A stretch of 64,000 nucleotides of DNA, taken from assembly GCA_003574885.1 (NCBI GenBank), contig PJFC01000001.1:1-64000 (forward strand). Direction: 5' to 3'. Below the pieces are notes generated by a model. It worked only from the letters and a program-made list of their open reading frames with translations. It had not been told where the DNA came from and ran no database searches. Made by a program: the position numbers and the translations under genes. Of this stretch, positions 1 through 8,165 are shown one piece after another. The DNA is from Geobacter sp. GTDB lineage: Bacteria > Desulfobacterota > Desulfuromonadia > Geobacterales > Geobacteraceae. Within the stretch, counting starts at the first letter, position 1, and each line of letters starts with the position of its first letter.

Positions 1-1425
1 CTGCGCGCTCACGGTCAGGGTGTTGCTCCCCTCCACGAGGGTTGCCTCATAACTCCAGCTGGTATCGGTTATGACCGCGCTCCCCGTTACGGTGCCGGTT
101 GCACCGCTTTGAGTGACAACAACCGTCGCGCCTGCATCGACCGTACCGGTCAGGGTCAGGGAGGGGATACGTGTCAGTGTCGGCAGCCCGCTGTTGATGG
201 TGAGCGACGGTGCGGGAATGGCATAGATGACGTTCACTGACTGGGTTGCAGTGTTCCCCGCCCCATCCGTTGCGGTGGCGGTAAGCACGTTATCACCGGG
301 GACAAGACCGCTGATGCTGCACGTCCAGGTGGTCGCCGAAGTATAGACAACGTCGGAAGCAACTGCCGTTGTGCCGGTCGTTACAGCGACCGTGCTGCTG
401 GCCTCGACAGAACCGCTGATCATTACGTCCGGTGTACTGACGTTGGCAGCTACCGGATCGATTGCCAGGGTCGGTGGGGCGGTTTTGGTCGGGCTCGTTC
501 CGCCATCGATGCCGAACATGGTCAAATAACCATACCCGTTGGTGACGATAAGCCGCTTGTTGGTCTGGTCAAACGTTACGTCCCCCGGAACCATCAGCTG
601 GCCGTTTGCGACGCCGTAACTGCCGATGAAAGCAAGCCAGGTTCCGGCCCCCGCGGGGTCGATGGCCTGGATCGTGCTCTGGTAGGTATCGACCACGTAC
701 ATACGGCTCAGATTGCCCGCGGCGTCATACTCGAAGGTCACCCCCTGGGGTGAACTGAACTGAAGTGCGTTTGATCCGAACCTGCCAATGGTTTTGACAT
801 AGGAGTAAGTTGAAGCGTCAAAGAATTGTACCCGGCCATTAAGTGTATCGGTTACGGCAATCTGATTTGATTTTTTTTCATAGGCAATGCCACTCGGCAG
901 GGAGAACTGCCCCGCGGCAGTCCCTGTGCTGCCAATGGTCTTGACGTATTGCCCGCTTCCCGTGAACACCTGGACGTTGTTGGCGAGACTGTCAACCACG
1001 TAGAGGTAGCCGTTTCCGTCGATGGCAATGCCGTTTGCCTTCTTGAACTGGCCAATACCCGAACCGAGTCTGCCCTGTTCTACGCCATTCTGGTCCAGGA
1101 TCACCACATAGCTTCCCTGGCTTACCACAAGGCTCCCCTGGTCGTTCACTGCCACCCCGAGGGAAGGATACTGGGTCGGAATGGTCTTCATCAGCCGGCC
1201 ATAGGTGTTGATCTTCGATACTCCGCCGGCACGGGGATCGGTGACGTAGTAATTACCCTGCTGGTCAAGAACGACCCTGATCGGCGATTTGACACTTTTC
1301 GTGACGGGAGGCAGGACGGTTACCACAGGCGCCGTGGCGGCAAAGGAAACATTTGTCAGCGATATAACCAAAACGGCCAAAGAAAAAACGATGATTTCAA
1401 ATGCGGCGTGCAATCTGGTTAGCAT
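1..1425 (-). CDS. Secreted NHL-repeat / bacterial Ig-like protein (3' part outside window)
   Basis: The frame is open from an ATG at 1425 to the window edge (475 codons), so the C-terminus is missing. GGAGG lies about 7 bases upstream of the start. Residues 1-31 form a signal peptide (basic start, hydrophobic core, then SFAATAP). Residues about 45-290 hold four to five NHL-type repeats with the pattern GIAIDGNGYLYVVDS and QFxxPxGIA, the usual six-bladed propeller unit. After these come at least two Ig-like repeats of about 85 residues (each with GNTATQSVNV-like or SNTLTVSA endings), typical of surface proteins. NHL propellers bind proteins or ligands; no catalytic motif is seen. It is probably periplasmic or cell-surface. 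The function is unknown and I cannot tell how many Ig-like repeats follow. Confidence 0.85.
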   Translation of the reverse strand, partial: MLTRLHAAFEIIVFSLAVLVISLTNVSFAATAPVVTVLPPVTKSVKSPIRVVLDQQGNYYVTDPRAGGVSKINTYGRLMKTIPTQYPSLGVAVNDQGSLVVSQGSYVVILDQNGVEQGRLGSGIGQFKKANGIAIDGNGYLYVVDSLANNVQVFTGSGQYVKTIGSTGTAAGQFSLPSGIAYEKKSNQIAVTDTLNGRVQFFDASTYSYVKTIGRFGSNALQFSSPQGVTFEYDAAGNLSRMYVVDTYQSTIQAIDPAGAGTWLAFIGSYGVANGQLMVPGDVTFDQTNKRLIVTNGYGYLTMFGIDGGTSPTKTAPPTLAIDPVAANVSTPDVMISGSVEASSTVAVTTGTTAVASDVVYTSATTWTCSISGLVPGDNVLTATATDGAGNTATQSVNVIYAIPAPSLTINSGLPTLTRIPSLTLTGTVDAGATVVVTQSGATGTVTGSAVITDTSWSYEATLVEGSNTLTVSAQ

Positions 1426-1774
1426 GTAACTGCCTCCGGATACTAATAAAAACAACCTGTTAGCTAAATCCTGCTTTTCCCATGACGAAAAACACTGTTA
1501 AGCCATAGCACTAATGAGCAAGTACAATGCCAGAAATTAATTGCAGAGCAATAACATATGATTTTACGTACTCATTCGAAACATCTGGAGTGCGGATTAG
1601 CACTGATATTCCACTAGATAGATTACTGTCTATTAATGTTTTACAGCGGATACGGCGGAACACCTCCCTGATATCTCATGGCAATACTTAACACAATCTA
1701 TGTGAACAATCATTGATTTCCAGTTGCCATATTAAGTTCTTGGGAGGGAGGTCTATGCAGGGGGGGGGAGACGG
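1426..1774. other. Intergenic region upstream of NHL gene, no gene seen
   Basis: This AT-richer stretch separates the divergent NHL gene from the sigma-54 activator remnant. It should hold the NHL gene promoter on the minus strand, but I cannot pick convincing -35 and -10 boxes. A run of nine G residues occurs at about 1761-1769, just before the remnant. No RNA gene or open frame with a good ribosome site was found. Confidence 0.4.
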
Positions 1775-2050
1775 GTGGACATCAAAGCTGAGGATAGCAC
1801 CGTCCCTCAGTTACGACAAAGGCTTCAGGAGGAACCACGCGAACTGGAGGTGCTGATTGCCAGCATTCTCACGAGAATGATTGGTACTGACGGAAAGTCA
1901 ATGATGGGGCTGGGTTGCGAGATTATAAGCAAGGACGTGAGACACGACTATCCTTGGGAAGGTAACGTTCGGGAAGAGGAACAGGCTGTGCGACGGATTA
2001 TCCTCACCCGTTACTACTTGGGGGGCAAGCGGGTTGCCGCGAGCAGGGTA
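1775..2050 (+). pseudogene. Remnant of a sigma-54-dependent transcriptional activator (end of AAA+ domain)
   Basis: The translated frame from GTG 1775 contains VPQLRQRLQEEPRELEVL, then LTRMIG, then YPWEGNVREEEQAVRRIILT. This matches the end of the AAA+ domain of sigma-54 activators, where VPPLRER is followed by the sensor II region YPWPGNVRELEQAVRR. Walker A, Walker B and the GAFTGA loop are all missing, as is a helix-turn-helix, so this is about 85 residues from a protein normally over 400 long. The conserved proline of WPGNVREL is Glu here and Leu is Glu. The frame stays open to 2365 only because it runs antisense through the neighbouring L,D-transpeptidase gene. A poly-G run lies immediately upstream. 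It is almost certainly non-functional. Confidence 0.7.
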
Positions 2051-2104
2051 AAGCCTTTGATGCTTTTCGAAATCATGGGGGTGCCGCATTCCGGTGGCGG
2101 CCTT

Positions 2105-3088
2105 CTATGGTCTTATCTCAACAACCGTGCCGTTTGGTGCCAGCTTGCCAATTTCCTCTATTTCTCCGTCGGTTACGGCAATACAACCTTTTGTCCAGTC
2201 GGCCTCTGTGTGAGAATCACCAACCCACGAGAAACCATTCTTGATGCCGTGGATCATGATGTCTCCACCCGGAGAAACGCCCAGTCCTTTTGCCCGCTTT
2301 TTGTCTCTCTCGTTCGGGTAGGAAACATGAAGGGACTGGTGATAACGGCTGTCCTTGTTTCTTGAATCGATGATGTAGGTCCCCTCAGGGGTTTTGTTAT
2401 CACCCTGCCTTTCCTTTGGCCCAATCGGGTTTCCCCCCAAGGCTATCCTGTAGGTTTTGAGCACCTCACCCTTTGAGAACAACGTCAATCGGCGGGCCTG
2501 TTTTTCTATCAGAATCTTGTTCGCTGTTCCCTTCTGACTCACAAACAGTTTAACCTTCTCATTCTCTTTGTTCCTGACCTCTTGTTCCAGCGCTTCAATT
2601 TTTTTTTGCAGTGTAACAACTTCATTTCCCTTGCGTTCAAGGTCTTGATGGAGGGTCTCAATCTGTGTTTGCTGCGCAGCAATCGTCTTGTCCTTGATAG
2701 CGACATTATTGATGGTAAATATCATCATCTCACTGTCCTGCCGGTACCCACTCTCGGGATAACACTTTATCAGTTTCTGAAAACATCCCAGCGCTTTCTC
2801 ATAATCTTTTTGTTCATTCTTCGGATACGCATAAATAATTCCCATCTCGAAGAGCACCCTGTCTCCCCTCTTGGGATATTTCATGACAATCTGCTCATAT
2901 TTGTTCAGAGAGGCGCTGTAGCTTCCCTGATTGAATAAATCATTCGCTTCCTTGAAGGTTGACCTTGCCTGATTGCCTTCATTGAAGTGACTGCATCCGG
3001 ATATGAGAATCGGTATCAGTATGATACAGACAAAGAAAGCACAAAAGCGCTCACCCATCCTGCTCTGTTTTTTTGCCATAGGTGACAT
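2105..3088 (-). CDS. YkuD-type L,D-transpeptidase lipoprotein with TPR-like and coiled-coil region
   Basis: This 327-residue protein has an N-terminal lipoprotein signal (hydrophobic stretch ending ILISGC, lipobox Cys about residue 32). Residues 40-130 are TPR-like (NDLFNQGSYSASLNKYEQI). A coiled coil covers about 135-180. The YkuD catalytic domain is at about 185-327. The catalytic block reads GDIMIHG then WTKGCIAVTD, so the His and the nucleophile Cys are present, with TKGC in place of the common SHGC. The family makes 3-3 peptidoglycan cross-links or attaches lipoproteins to peptidoglycan; here the enzyme is probably anchored in the outer membrane facing the periplasm. It is the last gene of an operon with an Lpp-like lipoprotein and another L,D-transpeptidase, behind tandem riboswitches. 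Its own ribosome site is weak. Confidence 0.85.
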   Translation of the reverse strand: MSPMAKKQSRMGERFCAFFVCIILIPILISGCSHFNEGNQARSTFKEANDLFNQGSYSASLNKYEQIVMKYPKRGDRVLFEMGIIYAYPKNEQKDYEKALGCFQKLIKCYPESGYRQDSEMMIFTINNVAIKDKTIAAQQTQIETLHQDLERKGNEVVTLQKKIEALEQEVRNKENEKVKLFVSQKGTANKILIEKQARRLTLFSKGEVLKTYRIALGGNPIGPKERQGDNKTPEGTYIIDSRNKDSRYHQSLHVSYPNERDKKRAKGLGVSPGGDIMIHGIKNGFSWVGDSHTEADWTKGCIAVTDGEIEEIGKLAPNGTVVEIRP

Positions 3089-3152
3089 ACCATTAACCTA
3101 ACAAATCATTTGTTTGAATGTCCTGAGAGGCCTGAAATGCTGGATAATGAAA

Positions 3153-3177
3153 TGGCAGGGTTATTGAGACCCTGCCA
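3153..3177 (-). terminator. Hairpin between lpp-like gene and second L,D-transpeptidase gene
   Basis: A perfect 9-bp inverted repeat TGGCAGGGT / ACCCTGCCA with a 7-base loop is followed on the minus strand by a T-rich tract (ATTTCATTAT). It resembles a weak intrinsic terminator or a processing/stability hairpin that would leave the upstream lipoprotein message more abundant than the downstream enzyme message. There is no long U run, so read-through is likely. Confidence 0.5.
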
Positions 3178-3228
3178 CTCCATTATTCTGGGCACCACAG
3201 GTAATGCTACAGCTCGTTTAAAGTTGAG

Positions 3229-3531
3229 CTACTTCCTCATCGATTTCTGGAATGCGGCGTCGGCTCTTTTCGCCTTTTCTTCTGCGATCTTTTCTCTTTC
3301 CGCAGCCGCCTTTTCAGCATTATCGGCGCGGGCTGTGGCATCATCTGCCTTTACCTTGGCTGCATCGGCGGCAGCCTTGGCTGCTTGCGCATCCTGCAAT
3401 GCCTGCTCGGCTTTCGCGTTAATCAGATTTTGCTGCGCCTGCACTTTCTCCAGGTCACCGGAAGTAGCACAACCCGTCAACGCAGCACCAAGAACGAGCA
3501 TCATTGAGATCACCAAAAGACGTGTCTTCAT
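3229..3531 (-). CDS. Lpp/OprI-like alanine-zipper outer-membrane lipoprotein ending in Arg-Lys
   Basis: This 100-residue protein starts at ATG 3531, chosen because AAGGAGG sits about 6 bases upstream; a longer frame from 3600 has no good site. A lipoprotein signal ends in the lipobox ALTGC (Cys about residue 21). The rest is an Ala-rich heptad coiled coil (repeats such as AAKAAADAAKVKADDATARA). The last residues are FQKSMRK. Braun lipoprotein and OprI are short helical trimers whose C-terminal Lys is joined to peptidoglycan by an L,D-transpeptidase. The C-terminal Lys and two L,D-transpeptidase neighbours in the same operon fit that role well. No direct proof of attachment can be seen in sequence. 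Confidence 0.85.
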   Translation of the reverse strand: MKTRLLVISMMLVLGAALTGCATSGDLEKVQAQQNLINAKAEQALQDAQAAKAAADAAKVKADDATARADNAEKAAAEREKIAEEKAKRADAAFQKSMRK

Positions 3532-3611
3532 CTTAAATTCCTCCTTTTTGTTCAGTTGATTGTTGTGATTACCAAAAGACTTTGCTTCGACTCCAATCAC
3601 CTCCTTTCAGT

Positions 3612-4913
3612 CTATATCTGCTTAACTGGTTCTATCACTATGCCGTCTATGTCCAAATCGATTTTCAAACGTTTGGCTGCTTCTTTGGCCGCACTGATAC
3701 CATCGAAAGGTCCGGCGACAACACGGTAACCATTGTTCTTTGACAGCACCCTTGCCGGTATTGGCGGACCCTGGTGGTTGATAATGGCGGCAAGCCTCCG
3801 GGCATCGATCTCTTCACGCACATCCGCAGCCAGGACATACCATGCCTCCAGTTTCAGTTCCGGCAGAGCCGGTCTGCCGTACAACGTTTCCGGATGCTCA
3901 ACTTTAATGGGTTTCACATCCTCGTTGTAACCTTGCCCCATCTCGAAGATGGGAACAGGGATCCCTCGGGCCTCGGCCTGTACCTCCTTGACTTTTTTCC
4001 AGTCAAGCGTGCGTGCCGACTGCTTTTCAATACTTCTCAATTTCGCATCTATCTTCTCCAGGTCGCCAGCGCCCGAGCCTTCAAAAGGGGTATGGGCTTC
4101 CAGGTAAAGCACACCATCCCGTTGGCCGATGAGATATGGCTGGTTAACTATGAGTACCGGTGTGTTGACCGGGGTGTCCTTGTAGAGCATCGAAATGTTT
4201 TCCGGATAGAGTCTCATGCAGCCATTGGTTGCTCTAAGACCGATGCTGGCCGGTTTATTGGTGCCATGGATCAAATAACCCGTTTTACTCAAATAGAGCG
4301 CATATTCTCCCAAGGGGTTCTCAGGTCCCGGCGGGACTTCTGCGGGCAGAATATCTCCTTTTTTCCGATGGTCCTCGGCAATTGAAGCAGGCACATGCCA
4401 GGTCGGTCGGGGTGCCTTGCGCGCCACACGCGTTTGCCCCATGGGGGTGGGCCGCTCTTCGGTTCCGACACCGACCGGGTAGGTCGAAACCACCAATGAT
4501 GGACTATCCCCTTTGAATTGAAAGAGCCTCATGGTAGCCTGATTGATCACAATCCCTTTTCGGGGTGCGTCCGGCAGGATAAAACTCAGAGGCAACGTGA
4601 TGCGTTCTCCTGCCTCGGGCACCCATACATCTACCCCTGGATTGGCGGCGCTGATCGCATTGACCCCCAGGCCGAAATGCCGCGCAATATCCGGCAGAGT
4701 ATCACCCTCTTCAAGCTTGATGACTGCCAGTCGGCCAACGACGTCTTCTCCTCCTGCAACCGGGAAAGTGCTTCGTTTGATCTCGCTTTCAGGATGGCCT
4801 GGCTCCTGGAAATTTTTCATAACGGCACACCCATTGAGGGATGCGATGAACGTGCAAAGAGCTACAAAGCGAAGCCCATTGGTCAAGAGTGGCAGTTTTG
4901 CGATTCGGCACAT
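3612..4913 (-). CDS. L,D-transpeptidase (ErfK/YbiS type) with LysM and SPOR-like domains
   Basis: The start at ATG 4913 (MCRIAKL) gives 433 residues. The upstream in-frame ATG at 4982 falls inside the riboswitch terminator and is not credible. A lipoprotein signal ends in ASLNGC. A LysM-like segment follows (EEGDTLPDIARHFGLGVNAI), then the YkuD domain with IHGTNKPASIGL and the nucleophile region RATNGCMRLYPENI, then a C-terminal SPOR-like repeat (VVAGPFDGISAAKEAAKRL). This matches ErfK/YbiS/YcfS enzymes, which attach Braun-type lipoprotein to meso-diaminopimelate or cross-link peptidoglycan in the periplasm. It is the first gene of an operon with an Lpp-like lipoprotein. Transcription must pass two GEMM riboswitch terminators, so expression should follow a cyclic dinucleotide. 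Confidence 0.9.
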   Translation of the reverse strand: MCRIAKLPLLTNGLRFVALCTFIASLNGCAVMKNFQEPGHPESEIKRSTFPVAGGEDVVGRLAVIKLEEGDTLPDIARHFGLGVNAISAANPGVDVWVPEAGERITLPLSFILPDAPRKGIVINQATMRLFQFKGDSPSLVVSTYPVGVGTEERPTPMGQTRVARKAPRPTWHVPASIAEDHRKKGDILPAEVPPGPENPLGEYALYLSKTGYLIHGTNKPASIGLRATNGCMRLYPENISMLYKDTPVNTPVLIVNQPYLIGQRDGVLYLEAHTPFEGSGAGDLEKIDAKLRSIEKQSARTLDWKKVKEVQAEARGIPVPIFEMGQGYNEDVKPIKVEHPETLYGRPALPELKLEAWYVLAADVREEIDARRLAAIINHQGPPIPARVLSKNNGYRVVAGPFDGISAAKEAAKRLKIDLDIDGIVIEPVKQI

Positions 4914-4950
4914 GAGATAAATAAGGTACCTTTCTCGATGATGATTGATA

Positions 4951-4997
4951 AAAAAAAGCCGGGGCCGAAGATAAGGTGACATTTCGGCAACCCGGCT
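4951..4997 (-). terminator. Intrinsic terminator of the gene-proximal GEMM riboswitch
   Basis: Read on the minus strand, AGCCGGGTTGCCGAA pairs with TTCGGCCCCGGCT around an 11-14 base loop, followed by seven T residues. The left arm is also the 3' strand of the GEMM aptamer (GCCGGGTTGCC). Aptamer folding and terminator folding are therefore mutually exclusive, as expected for a switch turned on by ligand. It ends 38 bases before the L,D-transpeptidase start codon. Confidence 0.85.
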
Positions 4998-5060
4998 GTC
5001 TCAGTGAGACCCTGTAGGCTTTCCGCCCCACCCTCGCGGATGGTTGAGTAGTATCGTGTA
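4984..5060 (-). promoter_or_regulatory. GEMM-I riboswitch, gene-proximal copy, predicted cyclic AMP-GMP type (GEMM-Ib)
   Basis: On the minus strand the sequence has the GEMM-I core: AACCATCC-GCGA-GGGTGGGGC (P2 hairpin with a GNRA loop), then GGAAAGCCTACAGGG, a short P3 hairpin, and the conserved GCCGGGTTGCC. Aligned to the V. cholerae Vc2 aptamer, the base four positions before AACC (G20 in c-di-GMP sensors) is A here. An A at this site is the known marker of the Geobacter GEMM-Ib class that prefers 3',3'-cGAMP. The platform is the overlapping terminator at 4951-4997. The alignment was made by eye. Confidence 0.85.
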
Positions 5061-5169
5061 CACCAACTGTTTACATGCCGGTTTCCGTCATCGACGTGGA
5101 CCGGCATACTACGGCGCGCTTGTAAGCGCACCCTCTCTCCGACGTAACCTCCGTTATTGTTTTGACAAC

Positions 5170-5216
5170 AAAAAAGCCGGGACCGAATATCGCATGATAT
5201 TTCGGCAACCCGGCTG
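5170..5216 (-). terminator. Intrinsic terminator of the promoter-proximal GEMM riboswitch
   Basis: On the minus strand, GCCGGGTTGCCGAAATAT pairs with ATATTCGGTCCCGGC, followed by TTTTTTG. As in the second copy, the left arm reuses the aptamer 3' strand, so ligand-bound aptamer should prevent termination. Having a full terminator here means RNA polymerase must pass two independent switches before reaching the operon. Confidence 0.85.
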
Positions 5217-5276
5217 TCTCAGTAAGACCCGTAGGCTTTCCGCCCCATTCTTGCGAATGGTTAAGTATTATCGTCT
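5201..5276 (-). promoter_or_regulatory. GEMM-I riboswitch, promoter-proximal copy, predicted cyclic AMP-GMP type (GEMM-Ib)
   Basis: The minus strand reads ACTTAACCATTC-GCAA-GAATGGGGC, then GGAAAGCCTACGGGTC, a short hairpin and GACAGCCGGGTTGCC. It is clearly homologous to the copy at 4984-5060, with compensating differences in P2 (CATTC/GAATG against CATCC/GGGTG). The position equivalent to Vc2 G20 is again A, pointing to cyclic AMP-GMP rather than c-di-GMP. The transcript begins only about 20 bases upstream, so the aptamer is at the extreme 5' end of the message. Confidence 0.87.
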
Positions 5277-5301
5277 ATCTACTCTTAAATAATTTTTATG
5301 C

Positions 5302-5329
5302 ATTTTACATTTTCACGGGTGGTTGTCAA
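5302..5329 (-). promoter_or_regulatory. Sigma-70-type promoter of the riboswitch / L,D-transpeptidase operon
   Basis: The minus strand carries TTGACA (5324-5329), a 16-base spacer and TAAAAT (5302-5307). Initiation would be near 5295, about 20 bases before the first aptamer. A perfect -35 and near-consensus -10 suggest constitutive strong initiation, leaving control to the two riboswitch terminators. Confidence 0.75.
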
Positions 5330-5452
5330 CTTTTTTCTCATGTCAGATCGAGTATCTGGATGTTTAGGCCAGACAGGTGGAAGCTTATGACGACACCGGA
5401 GACCACAGATACAAGACAAGTTACGTCAAGAAGTGGATGGCTGATTGAGTTG

Positions 5453-8086
5453 TTACTTCACCTTGAACGTAGCAATCAGCGACGTAAGCCCTTCCGCTTG
5501 GAGAGATAAGTTCTGGGCGGCTCTGGAGAGCTGTTCCACTGAACTGAGGTTTTCGCTGGTCAGGTCGTTAATGTTCTCCATGGCAGTAATCACCATCTCT
5601 CCACCCTTCTTCTGTTCGGCGGTAGCATTTGCCACCGACTGAGTCATTGAGGTCATGCTGCTCACCGCCGTCACGATCTGACGGGCGGAGAGCGCCTGCT
5701 CCTTGGTCGCAATGCTCACCTGTGTGGTGACATGGTTCATATTCTCCACCGCCACCCGAATCTGTTTGCTCCCTTGTGCCTGCTCTCGGGCTGCTCCCGT
5801 CACTTCCTGGGTAACAGTATTCATCCGCTCCACCGCAACCCGGATCTGCTTCCCTCCCTGGGCCTGCTCGCGTGCTGCATTAGCCACCTGGGTCGTGAAC
5901 AGGGTCATACGCTCCACCGACTTCAGGACCTGGCCGGAGGCGTTGGCCTGCTCACCCGTCATCAGAGATATATCGGACATGAGCGCGCTTGTCTGATCGA
6001 TGCTCTTGACAATGTTCGCCAGTGCGTTTCCCGCCACGCCGGACAGCTCCATGGAGGAGCGTGCTTCCTGTGCCGCCAGCTCGCCGAACCTGACCGAGTT
6101 GCCCGTGTCGTGCTGCACTTCCTTTATGACCTGGCCGATCTCTTTGGTGGCACTGACGCTCCGTTCTGCCAGCTTGCGCACCTCTTCCGCAACCACAGCG
6201 AATCCACGTCCTGCATCTCCCGCCCGTGCCGCTTCGATGGCCGCGTTCAGGGCCAGGAGGTTTGTCTGGTCGGCAATCTCGTTGATTACTTTGACAATGC
6301 TCCCGATTTCTTCCGACCGTTTTCCCAGGTTGGCGATGGAGTCAGCCGTCTTCTCTATGACGTCCCCTACCCGCTTCATGGACTCCAGTGCCTGTTGCAC
6401 CGCCTCTTGACCCGCAGCACCTTCCTTGGCTGCGGTCTTTGCAACATCATCTGCCGCTTTGACATTCTTGGCTGATTCCCGGATGGAGATGGCCAGCTGT
6501 TCTATAATGGCCGCCGTATCGGTGGCCACCTGCTGCAGTTCCTGGGTGTTCCCCGCCACCTGGTCGATTGAAACAGTCATCTGCTCGACAGTCGAGGATG
6601 TTTCGGAAACAGAAGACGCGAGATCATCTGCGTTCTGGGCCACCTTCTCAATGGAAACAGTCATCTGTTCAATACTTGCCGAGGTTTCCGATACGGAGGA
6701 GGCCATTACCTCGGCACCCTTCGCCACCTGTTCGCTTGATGCACCCAGTTCCTGGATGGAGGAAGAAACCTCATCCGCATTGCTGGCAAGGGAGTCGGCA
6801 TTTTTTGCTACAATCTGGATGGAGGCAGCCATCTGCACCATGGTCGAGGAAGTCTCCTCGGAGGCAGATGCTTGACTGTGGGCTGCCCTCGTCAACTGTT
6901 CAGAGTTGGCCGAGATCTGACCCGCTGCCGCGGCAACCTGGACGGAAGTATCGCTGATGCTGCCGACCATCGCTTTGAGTCCCGTCACCATCTCGTTAAG
7001 GGCATTGGCCAGATCCCCCACTTCGTCCTTGGTTCGCACATCGAGTTGACCGGTCAGATCACCGCCGGCCACTGCCTGGGCAAAGGCAACCCCCTTGAGC
7101 ATCGGATTAGCGATGCTGCGGGCGATGATTACCGCTATGCCGGCAATCAGCAGCATGGCAACTGAAATGAGTATCAGTACGATAGAGCGCAGGGCATAGA
7201 CCGGATTGTACAGCTCCGCCTCCGGTATTGTGGATGCACAGCTCCATCCCAGCCCCTTGAAGTCACCGTACCCCTTCGACGGAGAATATGATACCAGCTT
7301 GGCAACTCCTTCGTAGGTATAATCCCCGATCCCTTCCTCCCCCTTGACCATCTTCCTGGCAATCTCGGAAAGCCGGGCATTGGAGTCCTTTGTCAGGTTC
7401 TCCTTAAGGATCTTCTCCTTTTTTGGATGGACGATGAATTCCCCTTCCTTGTTGATGAGGTAGGTATAGCCGGTACTCCCTACTTTACCTTCCTCAAGGG
7501 CCAGCTTTTCAAACTCATTCCAGGGGATACGGGAGCCAACCGCTCCGATCACCTTGCCGTTGTCGTCCTTGACCGGGGCGGAAAAGCCGATGGCAAGGTC
7601 GTTTATGCTTGCCGAAAAATAGACATCATGTACGTAAAGCTCCCCGGCCATGACATGTTTGAACCACTCCTTATCCGCCTGGTTCTTCTTGAAACCTGGA
7701 TTTCTGAAAATGTTAATATCGTTTGCGCCGACGCAGTTGCCGGAAGTATCGAAGATGAGGATTTCCTTGTACAGTTCGTATTGTTTTACCAGACTCCCGA
7801 GCATCCTGGTCGACTGAGAGAATTCCCCCGTCTTGAAGCCGTCTCTGATGATATCTGATGCAGCCCACGCCTTGATGTCGTCATAGCGGTCACCGACAAT
7901 TACATCCATTTTCCCCATCACGGTATGGGCGGTGTCGTTAAGCATGCTATTACCCAGTTCCTGCAGGCTTCCTTTCGCCTTTTGATAGGCAACCGTGGCG
8001 ACAATGACAAGTGGCACTATCGAAATGACAAGAAAAAAAAGTAGCAGTTTTCCCTGAAGCCCTTTTAAAAAACTCCTCTGTTTCAT
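5453..8086 (-). CDS. Methyl-accepting chemotaxis protein with dCache sensor
   Basis: An 877-residue membrane chemoreceptor. TM1 is at about 11-33 and TM2 at about 298-320, bounding a periplasmic dCache-type sensor ([28 protein letters not shown]). A HAMP domain follows (about 320-375). The cytoplasmic signalling tip is canonical ([37 protein letters not shown]) at about 597-640. The stalk is unusually long. It contains tandem 28-residue repeats, on the descending arm ([20 protein letters not shown] and three variants) and on the ascending arm ([20 protein letters not shown] and relatives). Such proteins pass ligand signals to CheA/CheW. AAGGAG precedes the start. It lies 79 bases after a single-domain receiver gene and may be co-transcribed with it. 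The ligand is unknown. Confidence 0.93.
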   Translation of the reverse strand: MKQRSFLKGLQGKLLLFFLVISIVPLVIVATVAYQKAKGSLQELGNSMLNDTAHTVMGKMDVIVGDRYDDIKAWAASDIIRDGFKTGEFSQSTRMLGSLVKQYELYKEILIFDTSGNCVGANDINIFRNPGFKKNQADKEWFKHVMAGELYVHDVYFSASINDLAIGFSAPVKDDNGKVIGAVGSRIPWNEFEKLALEEGKVGSTGYTYLINKEGEFIVHPKKEKILKENLTKDSNARLSEIARKMVKGEEGIGDYTYEGVAKLVSYSPSKGYGDFKGLGWSCASTIPEAELYNPVYALRSIVLILISVAMLLIAGIAVIIARSIANPMLKGVAFAQAVAGGDLTGQLDVRTKDEVGDLANALNEMVTGLKAMVGSISDTSVQVAAAAGQISANSEQLTRAAHSQASASEETSSTMVQMAASIQIVAKNADSLASNADEVSSSIQELGASSEQVAKGAEVMASSVSETSASIEQMTVSIEKVAQNADDLASSVSETSSTVEQMTVSIDQVAGNTQELQQVATDTAAIIEQLAISIRESAKNVKAADDVAKTAAKEGAAGQEAVQQALESMKRVGDVIEKTADSIANLGKRSEEIGSIVKVINEIADQTNLLALNAAIEAARAGDAGRGFAVVAEEVRKLAERSVSATKEIGQVIKEVQHDTGNSVRFGELAAQEARSSMELSGVAGNALANIVKSIDQTSALMSDISLMTGEQANASGQVLKSVERMTLFTTQVANAAREQAQGGKQIRVAVERMNTVTQEVTGAAREQAQGSKQIRVAVENMNHVTTQVSIATKEQALSARQIVTAVSSMTSMTQSVANATAEQKKGGEMVITAMENINDLTSENLSSVEQLSRAAQNLSLQAEGLTSLIATFKVK

Positions 8087-8165
8087 ATTTCATACTCCTT
8101 TTGTAGAGAGTGCATGAATCAGATGTTATCTGTGGGGCAACAACAGCGACTTACTTCTCCACAGC

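Noticed and set aside
1775-2365. A 196-residue plus-strand gene
   Set aside because: Only the first about 85 residues resemble a protein family; the rest runs antisense through the end of the well-supported L,D-transpeptidase gene.
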